Of a stretch of 64,000 nt of DNA, positions 42,264 to 50,989 are shown in pieces. A program made the position numbers and the translations under genes. Source of the DNA: Prevotella vespertina (GTDB taxonomy: Bacteria > Bacteroidota > Bacteroidia > Bacteroidales > Bacteroidaceae). The DNA lies in the NCBI RefSeq assembly GCF_009728485.1, contig NZ_VVIQ01000005.1, positions 1 through 64,000 on the forward strand, written 5' to 3'. Each line of letters opens with the position of its first letter. Positions within the stretch are counted from its first letter, which is position 1. A model generated the notes under the pieces. It was not told the origin of the DNA. It saw only the letters and a list, made by a program, of their open reading frames with translations, and did no database searches.

Positions 42264-42404
42264 ATGAACTTTGATAGAGTAGAGAATGAAACTCGTCGGA
42301 TGGAGCTTATCCGCGTGTTAGAACATTCCATAGAACAGTTATCCTTGGCTGAGTTGGAGGCTTTATATTACGACCTTGTAGCGAAAGACTATATTCGGGA
42401 GTGA
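42264..42404 (+). CDS. 46-residue hypothetical protein upstream of MATE
   Basis: An ORF from ATG at 42264 to TGA at 42402-42404 encodes a charged, helical 46-residue protein (begins MNFDRVENETRRMELIRVLE). Its stop lies 4 nt before the MATE start, so the two are likely cotranslated. Not recognised; codon use resembles neighbouring genes. It could be a small regulator or partner of the transporter, but nothing in the sequence shows that. Confidence 0.55.
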   Translation: MNFDRVENETRRMELIRVLEHSIEQLSLAELEALYYDLVAKDYIRE

Positions 42405-42408
42405 AACA

Positions 42409-43758
42409 ATGATGCGATTGGACAATAAGAATAAGGAGATACTCCGCTTAGCCTTACCTTCCATTGTGAGTAATATCACGGTGCCGCTGTTAGGATTAGT
42501 TGACCTTATGGTGGTGGGGCATATTGGCAATGAAGCCTATATCAGTGCGATTGCCGTTGGAACAATGATTTTCAATGTGATGTACTGGTTACTTGGATTC
42601 CTAAGAATGGGAACCAGTGGGATGACTTCTCAAGCCTTTGGACGTGCGGACAAGGCGGAATGTATTGGCATATTGGTGCGTAGTTTAACCATTGGACTTG
42701 CTTTCGGTTTATCGTTCATCCTTGCTCAAAGAGGATTGGAATGGGGCTTATTACGTCTGATGAATACGCCTGAAGCCTCGTGGGATTATGTTGCAACTTA
42801 CTTCCGCATTGTTATCTGGGGCGCACCAGCAATGTTGGGCTTATACGGGTTGACAGGTTGGTTCATTGGGATGCAGGACACACGTACACCTATGGTCGTA
42901 GCCATCTTACAGAATATAGTGAATATTCTTACTTCTTTATCCTTGGTGTTTGCCTTGGGGTGGGGGATAACAGGTGTCGCTACAGGAACGTTGCTCGCTC
43001 AATGGATTGGTTTCCTGGTGGCATTATTAAGTGCATGGAAGCGTGTAAGTAAGATTAATAAGGCGAGAAAAGTAACGAGCTTAGGGCAGTCTACTTGGGC
43101 TAGCTTGACTCACATTCTTTCCGTGAAAGGAGCCTGGATTGACTTCTTTCTTGTCAATAAAGATATCTTTCTTCGCACCTTATGTTTGATAGCCGTTAAC
43201 TTCTATTTTACTTCGGCGGGAGGAAAACAAGGTACAATGCTGTTGGCTGTAAACACGCTGTTGATGACCTTGTTCACTATCTTCTCTTACGTCATGGATG
43301 GTTTTGCTTATGCAGGGGAAGCCTTGAGTGGCAAGTATTATGGTGCTGGAGATAAGCAAGGACTGCGAATTACGATACGACGCTTGTTTGCGTTTGGTGG
43401 CTTAATGACCCTACTGTTCACGGGTTTATATGTGATAGGTGGAACAGGATTCTTACATCTTCTTACGGATGATGCCGCTGTCGTTGAGGCGGCACGACCT
43501 TACTTGCCTTGGGCTTGCTTGATACCAGTTGTAGGTGTGACAGCTTTCATCCTTGATGGAGTATTCATCGGACTTACTGACACGAAGGGTATGCTCTTTT
43601 CAACGGTCATTGCCATGCTATCGTTCTTCGCTGTTTACTTAGGGTTTAGGGGGAATCTTGCGAATGAGGCATTGTGGCTTGCCTTCCTTACTTTCCTACT
43701 GATGAGAGGATTAGCCTCGATGGTTTGGATGCGTTTTTTCACTAGGATTGATGTCTAA
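42409..43758 (+). CDS. MATE family efflux transporter
   Basis: 449 residues, 12 hydrophobic segments in two similar halves. MatE motifs are seen at the N-terminus (LRLALPSIVSNITVPLLGLVDLMVVGHIG) and at the start of the second half (ALSGKYYGAGDKQGL). It closely follows the DinF-like branch, exporting drugs or cations by Na+ or H+ antiport. Second gene after the 46-residue ORF; the region downstream to 44068 is a repeat array. Confidence 0.93.
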   Translation: MMRLDNKNKEILRLALPSIVSNITVPLLGLVDLMVVGHIGNEAYISAIAVGTMIFNVMYWLLGFLRMGTSGMTSQAFGRADKAECIGILVRSLTIGLAFGLSFILAQRGLEWGLLRLMNTPEASWDYVATYFRIVIWGAPAMLGLYGLTGWFIGMQDTRTPMVVAILQNIVNILTSLSLVFALGWGITGVATGTLLAQWIGFLVALLSAWKRVSKINKARKVTSLGQSTWASLTHILSVKGAWIDFFLVNKDIFLRTLCLIAVNFYFTSAGGKQGTMLLAVNTLLMTLFTIFSYVMDGFAYAGEALSGKYYGAGDKQGLRITIRRLFAFGGLMTLLFTGLYVIGGTGFLHLLTDDAAVVEAARPYLPWACLIPVVGVTAFILDGVFIGLTDTKGMLFSTVIAMLSFFAVYLGFRGNLANEALWLAFLTFLLMRGLASMVWMRFFTRIDV

Positions 43759-43776
43759 GGATAAGTGAGATAGATG

Positions 43777-44062
43777 GTTAAGTTAGGTGTCAACCATACT
43801 TTATGTTAGTGTTCAATCGTACTTCAATAAGACTTACCTAGTTCTACACGTTTGTATAACGAATTATACAAACGTGTATAATCAATTATACAGACGTGTA
43901 TAATTCGTTATACAAACGTGTAGAATATCGGACTCTAACTTAAAGTAGGATCGCAGTCTAAGTATAAGTATGATGGATGATTAAGTATAAGTACGATTGT
44001 AGTTTAAGTATAAGTTCATTTGACGATTAAAGTAGGATATAAATAACGACTAAGTTATAATA
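43777..44062. repeat. array D, nested 22-24-bp repeats with a central palindrome
   Basis: The whole 310-bp gap between MATE and the metallophosphoesterase is repetitive. The centre has exact 22-bp units TACAAACGTGTA... at 43867, 43889 and 43911, preceded by a perfect inverted repeat (ACACGTTTGTATAA at 43846-43859 with its complement at 43864-43877). Flanks carry TTAAGTATAAGTACGATTGTAG-like units of 22-24 bp; left and right flanks are in opposite orientation. Confidence 0.75.
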
Positions 44063-44068
44063 TAAATA

Positions 44069-45196
44069 ATGGTAAAAGTAAAGTACAAAGGTAGAAGTAT
44101 GAATGTAACAATGATAGTTGTTTTTGCCCTCATCCTCTTGACAGGTTGTGGGTATGTTGGTTGGCACGTTTGGCAATTATTGCCCTTGAGTAATGTTGGT
44201 AAATGGGTGATAACAGGAGCGTTGCTCCTCTGTTTCCTTAGTCTTTTTGCCCACTTCTTTATAGATCGGTTGTCGATGTCAGTTGCAACAATACTTTACG
44301 AAGTGGGCAACTCATCCCTCTTCATTGGTTTGTATCTGATCATGCTGTTCCTCATTCTCGATTTAGGGAAAGTTGCACATCTCGTTCCGCCCACCTTTCT
44401 GCGCAATAGTTGGGTAGGGACGACTTCGGTGCTTGTCATCATCGTGGGGCTGTTCGTTTATGGTTATCTGAATTACTTACATAAAGAGCGTGTGCCATTG
44501 ACTTTAAATTCAGCGAAGACAATGCACAAACAACATCGAATAGTCATGCTTACGGACTTGCACTTAGGTTATCATAATCGTGTGAAGGAGTTCCGTAAAT
44601 GGATTGACAAAGTGAATGCTGAGCATGCGGAGGCGATACTTATAGCTGGAGATATTATTGATGGAAGTATTCGTGCATTACTTGATCAGAATATGGCTGC
44701 GGAGTTTAAGAAACTTAATGCACCCGTCTATGCTTGCCTTGGTAACCACGAATATTATAGTGGAGAGCCTCGTGCAAAGCAATTTTATAAGGATGCGGGG
44801 ATTCATTTGCTGATAGATGATCATGCGCTTGTACCTCTGACTGATGGTGATACTTTGCTTGTTGTGGGGCGTGACGATAGAACAAATAGGCGTCGTGCTA
44901 GTCTATCGACGTTGTTGCAAAAAGCACCAAAGGGCTACTATACCATTCTGATGGATCATCAGCCTTATCATTTGGAGGAGGCAGAGCAAGCTGGAGTTGA
45001 CTTTCAGTTATCAGGGCACACGCATTATGGTCAAGTTTGGCCTGTTAGTTGGATAGAGGATAGGATCTATGAAGATGCTTTTGGTCCTTTACAAAAGGGT
45101 AATACACAGTATTATGTTTCTTCAGGTATCGGTATTTGGGGCGGTAAGTTCCGCATTGGTACACGTTCTGAATATGTGGTGGCCGAGATTAAGTAG
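44069..45196 (+). CDS. membrane-anchored metallophosphoesterase
   Basis: 375 residues. Four hydrophobic segments (about 12-30, 42-62, 78-98, 112-132) precede a calcineurin-like phosphoesterase domain with all metal motifs: MLTDLHLG (about 163), AGDIIDG (194), GNHEYY (224), MDHQP (296) and SGHTHYGQ (315). It resembles the YkuE/YaeI group, some of which are lipid pyrophosphatases or nucleotide diesterases; the substrate is not readable here. An ATG at 44099 is a possible shorter start. A 32-residue hydrophobic ORF starts 2 nt after its stop. Confidence 0.9.
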   Translation: MVKVKYKGRSMNVTMIVVFALILLTGCGYVGWHVWQLLPLSNVGKWVITGALLLCFLSLFAHFFIDRLSMSVATILYEVGNSSLFIGLYLIMLFLILDLGKVAHLVPPTFLRNSWVGTTSVLVIIVGLFVYGYLNYLHKERVPLTLNSAKTMHKQHRIVMLTDLHLGYHNRVKEFRKWIDKVNAEHAEAILIAGDIIDGSIRALLDQNMAAEFKKLNAPVYACLGNHEYYSGEPRAKQFYKDAGIHLLIDDHALVPLTDGDTLLVVGRDDRTNRRRASLSTLLQKAPKGYYTILMDHQPYHLEEAEQAGVDFQLSGHTHYGQVWPVSWIEDRIYEDAFGPLQKGNTQYYVSSGIGIWGGKFRIGTRSEYVVAEIK

Positions 45197-45198
45197 AA

Positions 45199-45297
45199 AT
45201 GATTAGTTTGAGAGCGTTTATCGATTTTGCTGTTATAACTATCCTTCCTCTTGTACTCGTAATTATTTGCTTATGCGAGTGCTTCTATAAGAGATAG
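45199..45297 (+). CDS. 32-residue hydrophobic single-helix peptide
   Basis: The ATG lies 2 nt after the metallophosphoesterase stop. The peptide has one membrane helix (about 7-26: FIDFAVITILPLVLVIICLC) with charged ends and a basic tail FYKR. The size and pattern resemble small membrane partner proteins (KdpF, CydX) or type I toxins (TisB, Ldr). The 3' half of the coding region lies in a long inverted repeat (45226-45310). Translation is not proven. Confidence 0.4.
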   Translation: MISLRAFIDFAVITILPLVLVIICLCECFYKR

Positions 45298-45310
45298 TTA
45301 TAACAGCAAA
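45226..45310. repeat. 18-bp perfect inverted repeat spanning the 32-residue ORF
   Basis: TTTGCTGTTATAACTATC (45226-45243) pairs with 45293-45310; an inner stem ACTCG/CGAGT lies in the 49-nt loop. There is no U-tract, so it is not a standard terminator. 45311-45463 shows nothing else. Confidence 0.65.
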
Positions 45311-45463
45311 TAAAGTGAAATTTATAGTTGGGCTACGATAGGGATCTATCAAACTTGAATAAGATAATAGATGCAATAAGAAATCAATCCTCTTCTAAGA
45401 ATCTCGTGTTTCCTTCAAGTATTTTGTAAATCTTTAATGTACTCTTTATGGTAGGATCATAAA

Positions 45464-45493
45464 ACGAAAAGAGCGGCCTCTTACGAGAACCGC
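45464..45493 (-). terminator. terminator of tRNA-Phe
   Basis: Stem GCGGTTCTC/GAGGCCGC with one mismatch and GTAA loop, followed on the minus strand by TTTTCGTTTT. Confidence 0.75.
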
Positions 45494-45510
45494 CCTGATG
45501 AAAGGAGGAG

Positions 45511-45583
45511 TGGTACCACCAGGAATCGAACCGGGGACACAAGGATTTTCAGTCCTTTGCTCTACCAACTGAGCTATGGCACC
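45511..45583 (-). tRNA. tRNA-Phe (GAA)
   Basis: 73 nt. Acceptor GGTGCCA with TGGTACC (one G-U), D-arm GCTCAGTTGGTAGAGC, anticodon loop CTGAAAA (anticodon GAA), T-loop TTCGATT. CCA is not encoded. Confidence 0.96.
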
Positions 45584-45641
45584 ATCATGTCTTTACTACT
45601 CATACTTTAGCTATCATTGTTGCTATTTCTGAATTGCGATG

Positions 45642-45673
45642 CAAAGGTAGTGCTTTTATTTGAGACCTCCAAA
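45642..45673 (-). promoter_or_regulatory. promoter of tRNA-Phe
   Basis: On the minus strand TTTG, 20 bp, TACCTTTG, 58 nt before the tRNA. Confidence 0.65.
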
Positions 45674-45719
45674 CCTTTCTAAGGATTTTCCTTACAATTT
45701 TAATCCTTTAACAGATAAC

Positions 45720-46829
45720 TTAATTTTCCTTTACTGCCCATCCTTGTGCTTGCAATTCGAACTCATTACCATCACGTGTGATGATATAGTTACCTAGACT
45801 TTCCTTTGTAATATAACCTATCTGTTTGATATTCTCTAACTTATCAATCTTCTCATGGTCACCGATTGGGACAGTGAAAAGTAGTTCGTAATCCTCTCCT
45901 CCATTTAAAGCCGCAGTTGTGAGATTCATATTGAACTCTTCACAGGTTACTGCTGTTTGATAGTCAATAGGAATATTCTTCTCATAGACCCTACACCCAC
46001 AGTGGCTTTGTTGACAAATATGCTTTAGTTCGCTAGCTAAACCATCAGAAATATCAATCATTGAAGTGGGGTGGATTCCTGCTTGATGTAGTTGTTGCAA
46101 GACATCCCCACGTGCTTCTGGTTTCAACTGTCGGTCAATGAGGTATTCTTTTCCTGCAAAGTCGGGTTGGAAATCATCAATAGCAGCACGTTCTTTCTGT
46201 AAGGCTTTCAATCGAGCCTGGTCATTGTTCCGTTGTGCCTCCCTTACCTTATTATTATATTCCTCAACTTGTTGATAGTAGACAGACTTTTCCCTTTCAA
46301 GGATTTGTAAGCCCATATAGGCAGAACCCAGATCGCCTGTTACACAAATAAGATCCGTCTCATTGGCACCAGAACGATAGATTATGTCTTCTTTGGAGGC
46401 TTCTCCAATGCAGGTGAGATTGATGGCAAAACCAGTATAAGATGATTTGGTATCCCCACCAATAATATCGACGTTCCATTTAGCACATGCCTTATTTAAA
46501 CCAGCATAGAACAATTCGATATCCTCAACCTTGAATCGTTTTCCTAAGCCTAATGAAACAATGAGTTGACGTGGCTGACCATTCATTGCAAATATATTGC
46601 TCATCGTTGCCATAGCTACTTTGTAAGCCAAATGCTCCATATCGATATATGTAAGGTCGAACTGAACCCCCTCCATAAACATCTTTGATGTTACAAGAAC
46701 CTCCTTATTGGAGTAATTCAGTACGGCAGCATCATCTCCTATGCCCTGTTGGGTGGAGGCGTTTTGGGGGACAATGTTCTTTGTCAGTCTTTCTATAAGA
46801 CCGAACTTACCGAGATCTTTAATTTCCAT
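45720..46829 (-). CDS. thiL: thiamine-monophosphate kinase
   Basis: 369 residues, AIR-synthase/PurM-like fold; phosphorylates TMP to the cofactor TPP. Motifs: IGDDAAVL (about 27-34), DIIGGDTKSS, CVTGDLGSAYMGLQ, and DISDGLASELKHI (about 255). A helical, charged insert (about 180-215, VEEYNNKVREAQRNNDQARL) makes it slightly longer than E. coli ThiL; I recall it in other Bacteroidota. It lies after punA on the same strand, separated by a strong hairpin, so it may be expressed partly by readthrough. No TPP riboswitch is seen. Confidence 0.95.
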   Translation of the reverse strand: MEIKDLGKFGLIERLTKNIVPQNASTQQGIGDDAAVLNYSNKEVLVTSKMFMEGVQFDLTYIDMEHLAYKVAMATMSNIFAMNGQPRQLIVSLGLGKRFKVEDIELFYAGLNKACAKWNVDIIGGDTKSSYTGFAINLTCIGEASKEDIIYRSGANETDLICVTGDLGSAYMGLQILEREKSVYYQQVEEYNNKVREAQRNNDQARLKALQKERAAIDDFQPDFAGKEYLIDRQLKPEARGDVLQQLHQAGIHPTSMIDISDGLASELKHICQQSHCGCRVYEKNIPIDYQTAVTCEEFNMNLTTAALNGGEDYELLFTVPIGDHEKIDKLENIKQIGYITKESLGNYIITRDGNEFELQAQGWAVKEN

Positions 46830-46857
46830 TTATTATCAAAAAACTTAGTGATAAATG

Positions 46858-46908
46858 TTGGACGTTCTTTATCTACACCTTATTATATATATGATAAAGA
46901 ACGTCCAA
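46858..46908 (-). terminator. terminator between punA and thiL
   Basis: Perfect 16-bp stem (TTGGACGTTCTTTATC and complement), 19-nt loop, then T-rich DNA on the minus side. Confidence 0.75.
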
Positions 46909-46928
46909 GCAATTTTATGTATCTATTA

Positions 46929-47738
46929 TTATGAACGCTTAATCATCTCGCGCATAATCTCTGTCATGTGTGGTTGTGCCATGTTAGCTGCTTCTTGTAC
47001 TTCCTCATGACTAACTTCAACGGGAACATCAAAGCCACCTAAGTCTGTAATTACACTAATACCAAAGACCTTAATACCGCTGTGACGTGCAACAATAACC
47101 TCTGGCACGGTACTCATACCAACAGCATCAGCTCCCATCTTATGATACATGCGATACTCTGCTGGTGTTTCGAATGTAGGACCTTGTACACCCATGTAAA
47201 CACCATGTACTATACGGATGTTCTTCTCTTTTGCTATCTCGTCAGCCATTTGTATGAGCGTGTGATCATAAGCCTCATGCATATCAAGGAAGCGAGGTCC
47301 AGTTGGGAAGTTCTTGCCATGTAAAGGGTGTTCTGGGAAGAAGTTAATATGATCAGTGATAATCATTAAGTCACCAATCTTAAACTCTGGATTCATACCG
47401 CCAGAAGCATTAGATACAAATAAGTTCTCAATTCCTAACTCATGCATAACACGTATAGGGAAAGTTACTTGTTTCATATCGTATCCCTCATAGAAATGGA
47501 AACGTCCTTCCATAGCCATGATGTCCTTGTCACCAAGCTTACCAAAAATCAGTTTACCAGCATGCCCTTCTACTGTAGATACAGGGAAGTTGGGGATCTC
47601 TTTGTAAGAGAATTCATAGCTATCAGTTACCTCTGAAGCTAATTGTCCTAGGCCGGTGCCCAGAATGATGGCTGTTTTTGGACTTGTTGTCATCCTCTCT
47701 CTTAGCCAGGATGCTGTTTCTTGAATTTTTTCGTACAT
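46929..47738 (-). CDS. punA: purine nucleoside phosphorylase
   Basis: 269 residues, trimeric PNP type. Motifs: IILGTGLGQLA (phosphate site, about 25-35), EGHAGKLIFGK, MEGRFHFYEGY, NASGGMNPEFKIGDLM and GVYMGVQGPTFETPAEYRM. It cleaves purine (deoxy)nucleosides with phosphate for salvage. Its first 116 nt overlap the end of lpxK in another frame. Third gene of sppA-lpxK-punA. Confidence 0.95.
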   Translation of the reverse strand: MYEKIQETASWLRERMTTSPKTAIILGTGLGQLASEVTDSYEFSYKEIPNFPVSTVEGHAGKLIFGKLGDKDIMAMEGRFHFYEGYDMKQVTFPIRVMHELGIENLFVSNASGGMNPEFKIGDLMIITDHINFFPEHPLHGKNFPTGPRFLDMHEAYDHTLIQMADEIAKEKNIRIVHGVYMGVQGPTFETPAEYRMYHKMGADAVGMSTVPEVIVARHSGIKVFGISVITDLGGFDVPVEVSHEEVQEAANMAQPHMTEIMREMIKRS

Positions 47739-48801
47739 AAGAAATTATTTTTTCATTAAATGTCTCTTCTTTATCAAGCATGAATCTAACCTTGATAGGG
47801 AGTGTATATATATTGTCTTTTACTTCCTCGGATAACCCCTCTATATCAATAAGTCTTGCTTTATCTTTCTCTGTTGTTATTATTAATTTGGGTTCTTCCA
47901 TTTGTGCAAAGGTCTCATTAATTTTATTGATATCCTTCGTTGTGAAAGAATGATGATCGGGATAAGATAAGATTGTTAGAGCATTATTTCCTGTATATGT
48001 ATTTAAATCTAATTCCAAGTACTTAGGAGTTGCAATACCTGCGAGCAATAGTATATTCTTACCTCTGATTTCTGTTAAAGGTATATTTTCTCCTTTCTTA
48101 AATATAGGCTCTAAATCACAATAATCAAGAGTTGTGAAGTAGAGTTGCTGGAAAGGGTAGAGTTCCATAGCCTTACTGAGCACTCGATAGTCTATTGGAT
48201 TAAGACTCTTGGGGCATTTTGTAATGATAACGATGTCTGCCCGATGTTTCCCAGATAAAGGCTCACGAAGTCTACCTGCTGGTAGTAATTTGTCATAGAT
48301 AATGAGACGATGATAATCCACTAGAAGAATGTTTATACCAGGTTTTACATATCGGTGTTGGAAAGCATCATCCAGTAGAATAACATCCGTATCATTGGTT
48401 TCAGGATCAGAAGTTATGTTATCAATACCTTCACATCTTTTCTTATCTACAGCTACATGGATATGAGGGAACTTTGTTTTCATTTGATAGGGTTCATCCC
48501 CAATCTCTCTCATTGGTGTGTCAGCATTGGCTAACACGTATCCATGGCTTTTACGTTTATAGCCACGTGAGAGAACTGCTACTTTTACTTTATCTTGAAG
48601 GAGTCGGATAAGATACTCGACATGAGGTGTCTTACCAGATCCTCCAACTGTAATATTACCAACAGATATAACTGGTATATCAAAGCTCCTAGTCTTGAGT
48701 ATATTTAAATCAAATAATTCGTTACGTATGCCCACAATAAGCCCATACAGCCAACTGAAAGGCAATAGCCATTTGTTTATTTTAATGTGGTCGCCTTCCA
48801 T
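47623..48801 (-). CDS. lpxK: tetraacyldisaccharide 4'-kinase
   Basis: 392 residues; phosphorylates lipid A precursor at the 4' position on the inner membrane. N-terminal membrane-associated helix (WLLPFSWLYGLIVGIRNELF), Walker A SVGNITVGGSGKTPHVEYL (about 45-63), Walker B LLDDAFQHRYV. It starts 6 nt after sppA. The last 38 residues or so (from KNSRNS on, rich in Lys, Ser, His and Arg) lie over the punA start in a different frame, so the usual stop seems to have been lost and the C-terminus extended. Confidence 0.93.
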   Translation of the reverse strand: MEGDHIKINKWLLPFSWLYGLIVGIRNELFDLNILKTRSFDIPVISVGNITVGGSGKTPHVEYLIRLLQDKVKVAVLSRGYKRKSHGYVLANADTPMREIGDEPYQMKTKFPHIHVAVDKKRCEGIDNITSDPETNDTDVILLDDAFQHRYVKPGINILLVDYHRLIIYDKLLPAGRLREPLSGKHRADIVIITKCPKSLNPIDYRVLSKAMELYPFQQLYFTTLDYCDLEPIFKKGENIPLTEIRGKNILLLAGIATPKYLELDLNTYTGNNALTILSYPDHHSFTTKDINKINETFAQMEEPKLIITTEKDKARLIDIEGLSEEVKDNIYTLPIKVRFMLDKEETFNEKIISYVRKNSRNSILAKREDDNKSKNSHHSGHRPRTISFRGN

Positions 48802-48807
48802 ATACTA

Positions 48808-50586
48808 TTAGTGGATGTTAGGATAATAAGGTAAACGAGCTTGAATAGCACTCTGGTGATTGAGCGTCTTCAATAGTGTGAATGGCTCATAAAGGTCTCC
48901 TAAGTTTGCACGTAATTGTTCATCAAGATAATTGTTAGGTGTTGATTCCTGTATTATCTGTTCAAACATACTCTTTTGTGCAGGATAAGAGGCTATACTA
49001 TGGTTCGATAATTTTGCTAATTGAGCCGCTTTTGTTATGGCTACATCTAATCCTCCTAGTTGGTCAACAAGACCAATCTTCATTGCATCTTGCCCAGAGT
49101 AAACATGACCTTGCGCAATCTTCTCTATTTGATTATCAGTCTTCTTACGACCTTCTGCTACACGATGGCGGAAGAGCTTATAACCACGGTTGATATACTG
49201 GTTTAAGTATGCCATTTCTTCTTCTGAGAAAGGACGAGCCTGAGTTCCGAAGCCTGAGAACTTATTGGTTTTTACTTCATCAAACTTAATACCAAGTTTC
49301 TCTGTTAATAAGCCACTAAAGTCGGGGAACATTCCGAAGATTCCAATAGAGCCTGTAAGTGTTGTTGGTTCTGCCACAATCCAATTAGAAGGAGCTGAGA
49401 TATAGTATGCACCTGAAGCGGCCATTCCTCCCATACTTACAACGACTGGCTTTTGTTTTTTTAATTCCATTATTTGATGCCAAATCTGTTCTGAAGCATA
49501 AGCAGACCCACCACCAGAGTTGATACGAAGGACTACTGCCTTTACGTCTTTATCGTTAGTAAGTTTTTCTAAATCCTTACATACAACTTGTGCATCAATC
49601 GTATGACCTTGTGCAAATAGTCCTCCTGCAGCACCATCAACAATGTCTCCGTATGCGTAATAAACGGCTATTTGATTATCACTATTATCATTCTCCTCAT
49701 CCTCTACACTTTGCATATCGTCAATTGACACTTGGTTAATGTCATCGTCCTTATCAAGACCTAGCTGTTTCTTAACAACAGCCTTTACTTGGTCAGTATA
49801 AAGCAAACCATCAACAAGTTTATATTTGAGATAATCTGTAGGTGCTGCAAATGTAATCATACTATCTGCATAAGCATTAAGAGAAGATACGGATATATGA
49901 CGAGTAGCACTTACATCCTTTGTTATAGTTCCCCATATACTATTCAAGTAAGCAGAAGTTTGCTCACGATTGGCATCACTCATCTTATCGCCCGTAAACA
50001 TTTCGGTCGCACTCTTATAAGTTCCGACCTTCATCACTTGCATCTTTACTCCGAATTTCTTTAATAAATCCTTTACGAAGACTGGCTGAGACGATAAACC
50101 ATGCCAATCAATCTGACCTTGTGGATTCAAATATACTTTATTAGCAGAAGAAGACAGGTAATATGTTCCTTGTGTGTAGATATCTGCATAAGTGATAATC
50201 CATTTGCCAGACTTTTTGAAGTCTACCAATGCATTCCGTACAGCTTGTAAAGAAGCATAGGAATCAGCAGTGAAAGCACCAGCCTCTATGTAAATTCCCT
50301 TAATGTTCTTATTATTCTTTGCCTTGTCAATAGCTGATAGGAGGTTATCTAATCCAATAGTTCCTATCTTTCCTTGCAACTGACTGATTATGTTATTATC
50401 TTCACTTCTCTCAGTGAGTTGACCTGACAGATTTAGAACAAGGATAGAGTTGTCTTTTATTTCGTTTGTCGTTTGCGTTGAGGCTATCATACCAATAATT
50501 GTGATAAAAGCAAAACACCCCATAATAATACTGAAAAGGAGTGTTCCTACAAACGAAGCAAATACATACTTGAAAAACTGTTTCAT
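48808..50586 (-). CDS. sppA: signal peptide peptidase SppA (67K type)
   Basis: 592 residues from MKQFFKYVFASF (50586). Longer starts would lie in or upstream of the promoter. One N-terminal membrane anchor, then two S49 repeats: the first supplies the Lys in GTYKSATEMF, the second the Ser in MAASGAYYIS (about residue 390). It degrades cleaved signal peptides at the periplasmic face of the inner membrane. First gene of the operon sppA-lpxK-punA. Confidence 0.95.
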   Translation of the reverse strand: MKQFFKYVFASFVGTLLFSIIMGCFAFITIIGMIASTQTTNEIKDNSILVLNLSGQLTERSEDNNIISQLQGKIGTIGLDNLLSAIDKAKNNKNIKGIYIEAGAFTADSYASLQAVRNALVDFKKSGKWIITYADIYTQGTYYLSSSANKVYLNPQGQIDWHGLSSQPVFVKDLLKKFGVKMQVMKVGTYKSATEMFTGDKMSDANREQTSAYLNSIWGTITKDVSATRHISVSSLNAYADSMITFAAPTDYLKYKLVDGLLYTDQVKAVVKKQLGLDKDDDINQVSIDDMQSVEDEENDNSDNQIAVYYAYGDIVDGAAGGLFAQGHTIDAQVVCKDLEKLTNDKDVKAVVLRINSGGGSAYASEQIWHQIMELKKQKPVVVSMGGMAASGAYYISAPSNWIVAEPTTLTGSIGIFGMFPDFSGLLTEKLGIKFDEVKTNKFSGFGTQARPFSEEEMAYLNQYINRGYKLFRHRVAEGRKKTDNQIEKIAQGHVYSGQDAMKIGLVDQLGGLDVAITKAAQLAKLSNHSIASYPAQKSMFEQIIQESTPNNYLDEQLRANLGDLYEPFTLLKTLNHQSAIQARLPYYPNIH

Positions 50587-50615
50587 AAAGGTATCTAATT
50601 GTGGTTTACCATTTG

Positions 50616-50647
50616 CAAAGATATATATAATAGATGTAACAGCCAAA
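50616..50647 (-). promoter_or_regulatory. promoter of sppA-lpxK-punA
   Basis: On the minus strand TTTG, 20 bp, TATCTTTG, 29 nt before the ATG. Confidence 0.7.
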
Positions 50648-50721
50648 TAATTCAAGATTTCTTAATAACATTGTAGTCAAGAAGAAACGTGTTATTTTCT
50701 TAATTTAAGTTCTTTCATAGT

Positions 50722-50858
50722 CCTAACCCTTTACCTTCTTTCTGAAAAGGGTTAACCTTTCTGTCGAAAAGGGTTGACCTTTTTGGTGGAAAAGGTTAAC
50801 CTTTTTGGCAGAAAACGTCAACCTTTTCTGGGAAAAAGGTCAACCTTTTGAGAGAAGA
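50722..50858. repeat. array E of 22-bp palindromic-core repeats
   Basis: Units at 50744, 50766, 50789, 50811 and 50833 (22, 23, 22, 22 bp), consensus GAAAAGGgTTaACCTTTTtGgn; the core AAAGGTTAACCTTT is a palindrome. It fills much of the 403-bp gap between the divergent sppA and ThrE genes. Confidence 0.8.
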
Positions 50859-50947
50859 GCCTTATAGTACAATAAAACGAGGGTAAGAAAAGTTAGGTTG
50901 ATGTCCGATTTATAGCATGGTAATTTCCCTATATGGATTATAAATAG

Positions 50948-50955
50948 TAACTTTG
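50948..50955 (+). promoter_or_regulatory. -7 box of the ThrE-type gene
   Basis: TAACTTTG with TTTC 20 bp upstream; 34 nt before the ATG at 50990. Confidence 0.5.
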
Positions 50956-50989
50956 TAGCCGTTTTTTAAAAGCTAAAAGATTGTTTTTT

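Noticed and set aside
46830-46928. TPP riboswitch near thiL
   Set aside because: No THI-box sequence (CUGAGA or similar); the structure is a simple terminator-like hairpin.
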